Source of the DNA: an uncultured Collinsella sp. | GTDB taxonomy: Bacteria; Actinomycetota; Coriobacteriia; Coriobacteriales; Coriobacteriaceae | Assembly: GCA_902496005.1 (NCBI GenBank) | Contig: CABUZI010000042.1 | Coordinates: forward strand, 1-13,807 | DNA length: 13,807 nt | Direction of reading: 5' to 3' | In this document: positions 6,755 through 12,440 of the stretch, piece after piece | How the letters are laid out: the number at the start of each line of letters is the position of its first letter | How positions within the stretch are numbered: the stretch's first letter is position 1 | The notes under the pieces: model-generated | Databases searched by the model: none | Seen by the model: the letters and a program-made list of their open reading frames with translations, nothing else | What the model was told of the DNA's origin: nothing | Position numbers and translations under genes: made by a program

Positions 6755-6782
6755 TCATTGGGGACGTTCTTAAACGACTAGT
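6750..6782. repeat. Short inverted repeat with GGGGAC core at the convergent hisE/phosphatase junction
   Basis: ACTAGTC (6750–6756) and GACTAGT (6776–6782) are perfect inverted arms around a 19-nt loop with the core GGGGACGTTCTTAAAC. The arms include the hisE stop codon and reach the last base of the convergent phosphatase stop. The layout of short inverted arms around a GGGAC-type core resembles the left half of the hisB–hisH element. A 7-bp stem with no T-run is a poor terminator, so I list it as a repeat rather than assign termination. Confidence 0.6.
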
Positions 6783-7693
6783 TAGGCGAGGGGTGTGGAT
6801 TCCCATTCGCCGGTGGCGTGGGGGATGTCGAAGGTTCGATAGCCACAGTCGTAGGCGTGCGCCTGGGCCTCGCGGATGTTCCAGCAGATGTCGCAGGCGC
6901 GGTGTGCGTCCGAGCCAAAGGTAATGGGCACCTCGGCATGGGCAAAGCAGCGCAAGAGGCCGGTCGCGGGGTAGTAGTCGTCGAGCCCCTTGCGCGGCGC
7001 GGCAGTCGAGACCTCAACGCGCCGATTCGTGTCGTGTGCGCATTCTGCCATCTGCCCCCAGAACGGCGCGGGGTCAAAATCGGGCGCAAAGCCTTCCTTC
7101 GAAAAGCGCATGACCAGGTCGGGATGAGCCATCACATCAAAGTTAAGCGGGCTCTCGCAGGCGCGGCACCAGTCATCGACATAGCGCTTCCACACGCCGC
7201 GCACGCCCAGGTTTTCCCAAACGTGCAGGTCGGTGTCGTCGTCGATCCAACCGCAAAGGGAATCGGGTGTATCGGGGCGAGCGACGTTTTCCGTTCCCGC
7301 CGTACCCGCGGCACCGGCCATGATATCGCCGGGGTTGCCAATCCAGTGCACGCTGCCCAGGCGTACCACGGCGCCTTCGGACCAGCGCTCAACCAAAGGC
7401 TTGCAGCCTTCGTACCAATCGCATTCAAAGCCATAGATAAGCTCGAGATCCGGCGCGATCTGCGCGGCAAGCTTGCGGGCGTCCTCAAATGCCAGTCGAT
7501 GCGCCGTCAGGTCGCTCTCGACAACCTGTACCTCGCAATTGGAATCCATGCTGGCGGGCAGGGTAAGGTGATCGGTCGAGACCATGACGCGGCAACCGGC
7601 CGCAGCAGCGGCGCGGACGTTGTCCTCAAACGAGGCGTGCCCGTCCGAAAACGAGGTGTGGGTATGGCAATCGATCAGCGGGCAAGCAGACAT
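6782..7693 (-). CDS. PHP-family histidinol-phosphate phosphatase (candidate)
   Basis: This 303-aa protein has the PHP-domain metal site: H10 and H12 (DCHTHTSFSDG), D41-H42 (STDH), E90 (GFECDW), H116 (SVHWIGN), H190 (MAHPDLVMRF), and D262 and H264 (GSDAHR). That arrangement and length fit the HisK/HisJ type of histidinol phosphatase, a trinuclear-metal enzyme that dephosphorylates histidinol-phosphate. Context supports this, because the adjacent his operon has every other step but no phosphatase and its HisB is monofunctional. The gene is convergent with hisE, so it is transcribed apart from the operon. The start has AAAGGAG at 7699–7705, 5 nt away. Other PHP phosphoesterases exist, so the substrate is inferred. 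An Asp/Gly/Ala-rich segment around 121–155 is probably a variable loop. Confidence 0.85.
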   Translation of the reverse strand: MSACPLIDCHTHTSFSDGHASFEDNVRAAAAAGCRVMVSTDHLTLPASMDSNCEVQVVESDLTAHRLAFEDARKLAAQIAPDLELIYGFECDWYEGCKPLVERWSEGAVVRLGSVHWIGNPGDIMAGAAGTAGTENVARPDTPDSLCGWIDDDTDLHVWENLGVRGVWKRYVDDWCRACESPLNFDVMAHPDLVMRFSKEGFAPDFDPAPFWGQMAECAHDTNRRVEVSTAAPRKGLDDYYPATGLLRCFAHAEVPITFGSDAHRACDICWNIREAQAHAYDCGYRTFDIPHATGEWESTPLA

Positions 7694-7725
7694 GGCGGCT
7701 CCTTTGCGTCAAGCGAATCCGCTTC

Positions 7726-7731
7726 ATTGTA
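7726..7731 (-). promoter_or_regulatory. Possible -10 element for the PHP phosphatase gene
   Basis: On the minus strand TACAAT matches five of six consensus -10 bases and lies about 33 bp before the ATG. That gives a leader of about 26 nt including the ribosome site. No convincing -35 hexamer sits at the usual 16–18 bp spacing, so this is tentative. Confidence 0.3.
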
Positions 7732-7809
7732 ATGGCGCAGCTCTCAACACGCCGGGCACGCGGGGGGTCGAAATCGATTGGAAAGGCTGCGCGACGCGCG
7801 GTGCGGCCT

Positions 7810-7898
7810 CGCTTGCGCTCTCAAAACATGTACATCAGCCTCCAAAAGCTGCAAAAAATGACATGTTTGGAGGCTGACGTACACGTTTGAGTGAAGCG
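7810..7898. repeat. Imperfect ~89-bp palindrome between divergent genes
   Basis: The left arm 7820–7846 and right arm 7866–7891 are reverse complements with two mismatches and one bulged base. The best block is TCAGCCTCCAAA (7835–7846) against TTTGGAGGCTGA (7866–7877). A 19-nt loop with an A6 run (7847–7865) separates them. CGCTT (7810–7814) and AAGCG (7894–7898) extend the stem across an internal loop. The element lies in the 340-bp gene-free stretch 7694–8033. It is about 117 bp upstream of the phosphatase start and about 135 bp upstream of the larC-like start. No T-run follows on either strand. It may be a dispersed repeat or a structured leader or operator; the sequence does not decide. 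Confidence 0.75.
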
Positions 7899-7981
7899 GG
7901 CCGGCGTTGGAGCGCGCCAGCACTTGCGCCCAGCAAAAGTCGCACCTATCCCATGACGTCGCCCCTGCACCGCCTGCGATG

Positions 7982-7990
7982 TGCTAGCGT
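7982..7990 (+). promoter_or_regulatory. Possible extended -10 for the larC-like gene
   Basis: TG-C-TAGCGT reads as an extended -10 (TGn followed by TAnnnT), about 44 bp before the ATG at 8034. A leader of about 37 nt would contain the GGAAAGGA ribosome site. No good -35 is visible. The rest of 7899–8033 shows nothing else I can support. Confidence 0.3.
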
Positions 7991-8033
7991 TTGGGTGAAC
8001 AAAACGAGCCCGTGCGGAAAGGATCCGGACCGT

Positions 8034-8519
8034 ATGCAATGCGATAGCACATCCCCGCTGTCCCGCGAGACCGATGCGCCCGAGACTATCGTCAAGCTGG
8101 AATGCGATATCGATGACGCGTCGCCCGAGGTGCTTGCCTACGCCGCCGACCGCCTGCGCGAGGCGGGTGCGCGCGAGGTGCACTGGCTGCCCGTCTATTG
8201 CAAGAAAGGCCGCCCCGGCTGGCAGCTGCAGGTAATCTGCGCCCACGAGGACATCGAGCGCCTGCAGACGATCATCTTTTTGGAAACCACGACCAATGGC
8301 ATCCGTCGCCAGGTCATGGAACGCGTTTGCCTGCCACGCCGCTTTGAGCAGGTGACGACGCCATGGGGCGAGGTGTCCGTCAAGGTGGCCACCCTGCCCG
8401 ACGGCAGCGAGCGTGCAGCGCCCGAGTACGAGGACTGCGCCCGCCTTGCCCGCGAGCACGGTGTGCCGCTCCAGCGCGTGATGCAGGCAGCACAAGCCGC
8501 GGCTCTGCAATTTGAGTGA
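8034..8519 (+). CDS. Stand-alone LarC C-terminal domain protein (nickel-pincer cofactor family)
   Basis: The 161-aa protein matches the C-terminal half of LarC, the CTP-dependent cyclometallase that inserts nickel into the pincer cofactor of lactate racemase. Recognisable family pieces are ECDIDDASPEVLAYAADRL (23–41), then VYCKKGRPGWQLQV, LETTTNGIRR, and near the end APEYEDCARLAREHGVPL. The N-terminal half of LarC (~250 residues) is missing, and 7694–8033 has no room for it. In Lactobacillus plantarum LarC is made from two ORFs, larC1 and larC2, and the larC2 part binds metal·CTP; this gene resembles a lone larC2. I chose ATG 8034 because AAAGGA lies at 8018–8023; the frame also runs open to 7887. 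It heads a run with the phosphodiesterase and mazG genes. No larA, larB or larE is in the window. Function without LarC1 is unknown. Confidence 0.8.
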   Translation: MQCDSTSPLSRETDAPETIVKLECDIDDASPEVLAYAADRLREAGAREVHWLPVYCKKGRPGWQLQVICAHEDIERLQTIIFLETTTNGIRRQVMERVCLPRRFEQVTTPWGEVSVKVATLPDGSERAAPEYEDCARLAREHGVPLQRVMQAAQAAALQFE

Positions 8520-8572
8520 CACGGTCGGCGACGCGCCACACCCACCCCATCAACCTCACCGAAAGGACCACC

Positions 8573-9121
8573 ATGAAATACCTCATCGCTTCCGACATCC
8601 ACGGCTCGGCATACTGGACCGAGCGCCTCTGCGCCGCCATTGAGTCCGAGCAGCCCGACCGCATCGTCCTGCTGGGCGACCTGCTTTATCACGGTCCGCG
8701 CAACGACCTGCCGCGCGACTATGCTCCCAAGCGCGTGATTCCGCTGCTCAACGCCCTAGCCGACCGTATCATCGCGGTGCGCGGCAACTGCGACGCTGAG
8801 GTCGACCAGATGGTCCTCGACTTCCCCGTCATGGCCGACTACGCCACGCTGTTTGACGAGACCGGCCGCGAGCTGTTCCTGACGCACGGCCATGTCTTTG
8901 GCGCCGGCATGCACAACAGCGTCGACCACGCGCCCGCGCTGCCCGAGGGCTCCGCGCTCGTCTACGGCCACACGCACATCAAGGTCAACGAGGAAAGCGC
9001 CGCGCACCCGGGCCTGTGGCTCTTCAACCCCGGCAGCGTGAGCATCCCCAAGGACGGCTCGCACAGCTACGGCATCTACGAGGGCGGCGCGTTCCGCCAC
9101 GTGATCCTGGAGGAGGACTAA
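8573..9121 (+). CDS. yfcE: YfcE-family metallophosphodiesterase
   Basis: This is a 182-aa calcineurin-like metallophosphoesterase, nearly the length of E. coli YfcE (184 aa), which hydrolyses model phosphodiesters; its natural substrate is unsettled. The five metal motifs are in order: D8 and H10 (SDIHG), D36 (LLGDLLYHG), N72 (RGNCD), H105 and H107 (LTHGHVFG), and H133 and H135 (YGHTH), followed by FNPGSVSIPK. No signal peptide or membrane segment is seen, so it should be cytosolic. The start at 8573 is set by AAAGGA at 8562–8567; the frame is open upstream to 8516, overlapping the previous stop. It lies 53 bp after the larC-like gene and 2 bp before mazG, so it is probably cotranscribed with both. 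Confidence 0.9.
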   Translation: MKYLIASDIHGSAYWTERLCAAIESEQPDRIVLLGDLLYHGPRNDLPRDYAPKRVIPLLNALADRIIAVRGNCDAEVDQMVLDFPVMADYATLFDETGRELFLTHGHVFGAGMHNSVDHAPALPEGSALVYGHTHIKVNEESAAHPGLWLFNPGSVSIPKDGSHSYGIYEGGAFRHVILEED

Positions 9122-9123
9122 CC

Positions 9124-9984
9124 ATGGCGCAGCATATGGCTCAGCAAAATGCCGAGGGCTCGCGCGATCTGCCCACGCTGATAGACGCGTCGGCCGAGCT
9201 GCAGCATCTGGTGCAGACCATCTGGCGTCTGCGTCAGCCCGATGGCTGCCCGTGGGACCGCGAGCAGACGCACCGCAGCATCGGCAAGAACATGATCGAG
9301 GAGGCCTACGAGGCGCTCGACTGCATCGAGGCGGACGACGCGGTTCACCTGCGCGAGGAACTGGGTGACGTGCTCATGCAGGTCGTGCTGCATGCGCAGA
9401 TTGCTGCCGACGCCGGCGAGTTTACGCTGGCCGACGTGGCGCGCGATATCGACGCCAAGCTCATTCGCCGCCACCCGCACGTGTTTGGCGATGCGGATGC
9501 CGAGAGCTCCGACGAGGTGCTCAAGATTTGGGACGAGGTCAAGCTTGCCGAGAAAGCCGCCAAGGACAAGGCCGTGGCGGCGGGCGAGGCCGCGCCCGAG
9601 GGTCTGCTCGATGGCGTGCCCACGCATCTGCCGGCGTTGATGCAGGCGCAGAAGGTGTCACGCAAGGCGGCCGCCGTAGGCTTTGAGTGGGAGACGGTCC
9701 AGGACGTGTGGGACGAGGTTGCCGAGGAGCGTGCCGAGTTTGAGGCCGAGGCCCCTGGCTCGCCCGAGCGCGAAATGGAGTTTGGCGATCTGCTCTTTGC
9801 CCTGGTCAACGTCGCGCGCAAGGAGGGTATCGACGCCGAGAGCGCCCTGCGCGCGAGCACGGCCAAGTTTCGCCGTCGCTGGGCTGCGATGGAACAGATG
9901 GCGGCCGATGCCCACGTTGATCTTGCCGAGCTTTCGACCCATGGGCTCAACGACCTGTGGGACGCAGCAAAGGCAGGGGAGTAA
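9124..9984 (+). CDS. mazG: Nucleoside triphosphate pyrophosphohydrolase MazG
   Basis: MazG hydrolyses (d)NTPs to NMP plus pyrophosphate and is regarded as a house-cleaning enzyme. The 286-aa protein has two MazG domains. The first has GCPWDREQTHRSI (41–53), E59-E60-x-x-E63 and E79-x-x-D82 (EELGDVLMQVVLH). The second has E201-E202-x-x-E205 and E219-x-x-D222 (MEFGDLLFALVNVAR). RRHPHVFGD and the GVPTHLPALMQAQKVS linker are typical. An open frame continues upstream to 9016 inside yfcE, but ATG 9124 has GGAGGAGG at 9109–9116 and starts near family homology. A terminator follows before eno. The mazG–eno adjacency resembles the Mycobacterium tuberculosis order as I recall it. Confidence 0.95.
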   Translation: MAQHMAQQNAEGSRDLPTLIDASAELQHLVQTIWRLRQPDGCPWDREQTHRSIGKNMIEEAYEALDCIEADDAVHLREELGDVLMQVVLHAQIAADAGEFTLADVARDIDAKLIRRHPHVFGDADAESSDEVLKIWDEVKLAEKAAKDKAVAAGEAAPEGLLDGVPTHLPALMQAQKVSRKAAAVGFEWETVQDVWDEVAEERAEFEAEAPGSPEREMEFGDLLFALVNVARKEGIDAESALRASTAKFRRRWAAMEQMAADAHVDLAELSTHGLNDLWDAAKAGE

Positions 9985-9990
9985 GACTGC

Positions 9991-10034
9991 GGGAACGACG
10001 GGCTGACACGCCTCATCGTTCCCTCTAAATTTTT
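9991..10034 (+). terminator. Intrinsic terminator after mazG
   Basis: GGGAACGA (9991–9998) pairs with TCGTTCCC (10016–10023), and TCTAAATTTTT follows. The stem starts 7 bases after the mazG stop. It would end the larC-like–yfcE–mazG transcript before the enolase leader. Confidence 0.7.
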
Positions 10035-10055
10035 CGAAAAACAAGTGTATCCCTC

Positions 10056-10100
10056 GGCTAACTTAGGGCATAATGCAAAAAGTGCGACAAGGCTAACTTA
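10056..10100 (+). promoter_or_regulatory. Candidate enolase promoter with paired 10-nt direct repeats
   Basis: CATAAT (10069–10074) is a five-of-six -10 match about 100 bp upstream of the eno start. The -35 region is weak (GTGTAT around 10045). GGCTAACTTA occurs twice, at 10056–10065 just upstream of the -10 and at 10091–10100 just after the predicted start site, 35 bp apart. The two copies would bracket the initiation region as an operator pair might. The remaining leader to 10173 holds short GC-rich hairpins (for example GCACC-GAC-GGTGC near 10107) and AGAGGGAG at 10161–10168. Confidence 0.4.
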
Positions 10101-10173
10101 CGGAGACGCACCGACGGTGCACAGTCGGCCAGTCGCTTGCATCAACTACGTTTCCAAGTGAGAGGGAGACAAC

Positions 10174-11463
10174 ATGAGTGACATTTTGGACGTCTACGGT
10201 CGTGAGGTGCTTGACAGCCGCGGCAACCCCACCGTCGAGGTCGAGGTCGTGCTCGAGGACGGTAGCTTCGGTCGCGCGATGGTGCCTTCGGGCGCTTCGA
10301 CCGGCGCCTTTGAGGCATGTGAGCTGCGCGATGGCGACAAGGGTCGCTACCTGGGCAAGGGCGTTTCGCAGGCCGTCGAGCATGTCAACAACGAGTGCGC
10401 CGATGCCGTCGTGGGTCTCGATGCCTTCGACCAGCGCGCCGTCGATGCCGCGCTGATTGCCGCCGACGGTACGCCCAACAAGACCAAGCTCGGCGCCAAC
10501 GCCATTCTGGGTGTGTCGCTGGCCGTTGCCCGCGCTGCGGCAGAGTCGGCGGGCCTGTCGCTGTACCAGTACCTGGGCGGCGTCAACGCCCACCTGCTGC
10601 CAACGCCCATGATGAATATCCTCAACGGTGGCGTGCATGCCGACAACAACGTTGACTTCCAGGAGTTTATGATTATGCCCGTGGGTGCTCCGAGCTTTGC
10701 CGAGGGCCTGCGCTGGTGCGCCGAGGTCTACCACACCCTCAAGGGCGTGCTGCACGAGGCCGGCCTTGGCGGCGGCGTGGGCGACGAGGGTGGCTTTGCG
10801 CCCAATCTCAAGACCAATGCCGAGCCGTTCGAGTACATCACCAAGGCCGTCGAGAAGGCTGGCTTTAAGCCCGGCGTCGACTTCATGTACGCCATGGATC
10901 CGGCGTCCACCGAGTTCTACAACGCTGAGACCGGTATGTATGAGCTCAAGGGCGAGGGCGTGGAGTACACGAGTGCCCAGATGGTTGATTACTGGGAGAA
11001 GCTCGTTGACACCTATCCCATCATCTCCATCGAGGACGGCATGGCCGAGGAAGACTGGGACGGCTGGGTCGAGCTTACCCGCCGCATTGGCAACAAGGTG
11101 CAGCTGGTGGGCGACGACCTGTTCGTCACCAACACCGAGCGCCTCAAGAAGGGCATCGAGCTGGGTGCCGCCAACGCGATCCTGGTCAAGGTCAACCAGA
11201 TCGGCACGCTCACCGAGTCGCTCGAGGCCATCGAGACCGCCAAGGAGGCCGGTTACGCCTGCATCGTGAGCCACCGCTCCGGCGAGACCGAGGACTCCAC
11301 GATCGCCGACCTGGTCGTGGGCGTCAACGCCGGCCAGATCAAGTCGGGCGCCCCGTGCCGCAGCGACCGTATCGCCAAGTACAACCAGCTCATCCGCATC
11401 GAGGACGAGCTTAAGGGCAGCGCGCGCTACGCCGGCAAGGCCGCGTTCTACAACATTCGCTAA
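10174..11463 (+). CDS. eno: Enolase
   Basis: Enolase interconverts 2-phosphoglycerate and phosphoenolpyruvate in glycolysis. At 429 aa it has full family length. Visible motifs are REVLDSRGNPTVEVEV near the N terminus, the mobile loop SGASTGAFE (39–47), HADNNVDFQEFMIMPVGA, GDEGGFAP with catalytic acid E205, Mg2+ ligands D242, E287 (SIEDGM) and D314 (GDDLFVTN), catalytic base K339 (KVNQIGTLTE), and SHRSGETED. AGAGGGAG sits 5 nt before the ATG. It has its own leader and is followed by two hairpins, the second a strong terminator, so it is probably transcribed largely alone. Downstream division and phosphatase genes preserve an actinobacterial neighbourhood. Confidence 0.98.
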   Translation: MSDILDVYGREVLDSRGNPTVEVEVVLEDGSFGRAMVPSGASTGAFEACELRDGDKGRYLGKGVSQAVEHVNNECADAVVGLDAFDQRAVDAALIAADGTPNKTKLGANAILGVSLAVARAAAESAGLSLYQYLGGVNAHLLPTPMMNILNGGVHADNNVDFQEFMIMPVGAPSFAEGLRWCAEVYHTLKGVLHEAGLGGGVGDEGGFAPNLKTNAEPFEYITKAVEKAGFKPGVDFMYAMDPASTEFYNAETGMYELKGEGVEYTSAQMVDYWEKLVDTYPIISIEDGMAEEDWDGWVELTRRIGNKVQLVGDDLFVTNTERLKKGIELGAANAILVKVNQIGTLTESLEAIETAKEAGYACIVSHRSGETEDSTIADLVVGVNAGQIKSGAPCRSDRIAKYNQLIRIEDELKGSARYAGKAAFYNIR

Positions 11464-11475
11464 ACGGGCGAATTT

Positions 11476-11509
11476 GGCGAGGGGGAGGCTGACTCGGTTC
11501 CGCCTCGCC
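11476..11509 (+). other. Hairpin after enolase
   Basis: GGCGAGG (11476–11482) pairs with CCTCGCC (11503–11509) around a 20-nt loop, 13 bases after the eno stop. No T-run follows, so by itself it is not a terminator. It may protect the mRNA 3' end or slow the polymerase ahead of the terminator at 11536. Confidence 0.5.
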
Positions 11510-11535
11510 TTGGCTGGATGCCGCAAAGCGCTATG

Positions 11536-11567
11536 GGCGCTGGGCCATACGGCTCAGCGCCTTTTTT
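11536..11567 (+). terminator. Strong intrinsic terminator after enolase
   Basis: GGCGCTGGGCC (11536–11546) and GGCTCAGCGCC (11551–11561) form an 11-bp stem with one G·U pair and a 4-nt ATAC loop, followed directly by six T residues (11562–11567). This is the clearest terminator in the window. It separates eno from the divIC-like gene. Confidence 0.92.
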
Positions 11568-11606
11568 ATGTCGAGCAAAGGCTGGCGAAGGCGGTGCGCG
11601 CGCTCG

Positions 11607-11615
11607 TGCTATAAC
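11607..11615 (+). promoter_or_regulatory. Extended -10 promoter for the divIC-like gene
   Basis: TG-C-TATAAC is an extended -10 with five of six consensus bases, located between the enolase terminator and the divIC-like start. The predicted transcript would begin near 11622, giving a ~37-nt leader. No -35 is seen, as is common for extended -10 promoters. A shifted alternative, TAGAAT, lies a few bases downstream. Confidence 0.5.
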
Positions 11616-11658
11616 TAGAATACTTAGCGCAAACAAACCTCAACCGCACAAGGCGCAC

Positions 11659-12420
11659 ATGGATCAGATTTACGACAACAGGTACTATTCCGCCGGTTCG
11701 CGTGAGCCGTCGCCTCGCCGTGCGCGCACGGTGCAGCTCGGTGGGTCCGCCTACGCCGGCGCCGACCGCTCCACGCAGCGCCCGACAAGTACCTCGCGCC
11801 CCAATGCTCATGTGAATACTTTGGCAGATGGACCAGTGCGCCCGGCACGTTCGTCGCATGCGTCGCGTCCCTCGGCCCAGACGCACGACAGGTCGAGCAG
11901 GCCCTCGAGCCGTCTTTCGGGCTCGGACTTTATGCACTACGCCAACGACAACGCGGTGGTCAAGGCGATCTACGACTTTACCCACGGTCCTCAGCGAGGG
12001 CTATTTATCGGCATCGTCGTTGCCCTGGTGCTCGTGAGCCTGTATTTCCCCGTGCGCGACCTGTACGTGGCAAAGCGTTCGAGCGATATCTTGGCCAAGC
12101 AGGTCGAGATTCGCCAGCAATACAATGATGAGCTGCAAAAAAGCGTCGACAAGCTGCTCTCGGAGGAGGGTATCAAGGACGCGGCATCCGAGGACCTGGG
12201 CCTGGTGATGCCCGGCGAGAAGAGGATTGAAGTGCAGGGCCTGGACGGCGATTCGGATGCCTCGTCGAGCCAGAAGTCGTCGAACGCCAAGAAGGCCAGC
12301 GAAGTTGCCAAGGAAATCGAAGAAGTCGGCAAGGACGCGCCGTGGTACATCCAAGCGCTCGACATGCTGTTTGGGTTTAACGGCGTCGAGGGTCAGACGG
12401 TCGTGTCCAACGGCAAATAG
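11659..12420 (+). CDS. DivIC/FtsB-like septum formation initiator protein
   Basis: The 253-aa protein has the layout of the FtsB/DivIC family: a cytoplasmic N terminus, one membrane helix (about 114–133, GLFIGIVVALVLVSLYF), then a coiled coil outside the membrane (about 137–172) and the family-like SEDLGLVMPGEKRI (177–190). In known systems this protein joins FtsL and FtsQ/DivIB in the divisome. The N-terminal ~110 residues are long, basic and rich in Ser, Arg and Pro, and so probably disordered. The C-terminal tail (195–253) is Ser/Lys/Glu-rich and ends in a WYIQALDMLFGF amphipathic stretch. ATG 11659 has only a weak AAGG site; the frame runs upstream through the terminator, which makes an earlier start unlikely. 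ppx follows 20 bp later. Function is assigned from architecture and synteny. Confidence 0.8.
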   Translation: MDQIYDNRYYSAGSREPSPRRARTVQLGGSAYAGADRSTQRPTSTSRPNAHVNTLADGPVRPARSSHASRPSAQTHDRSSRPSSRLSGSDFMHYANDNAVVKAIYDFTHGPQRGLFIGIVVALVLVSLYFPVRDLYVAKRSSDILAKQVEIRQQYNDELQKSVDKLLSEEGIKDAASEDLGLVMPGEKRIEVQGLDGDSDASSSQKSSNAKKASEVAKEIEEVGKDAPWYIQALDMLFGFNGVEGQTVVSNGK

Positions 12421-12440
12421 CGCCCGGAGGGGAGCCCGCA

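Noticed and set aside
10093..11526. 477-codon open frame antisense to enolase
   Set aside because: It is a shadow of a highly conserved glycolytic gene whose codon bias keeps the opposite strand open, and it runs across the eno leader and 3' hairpin.
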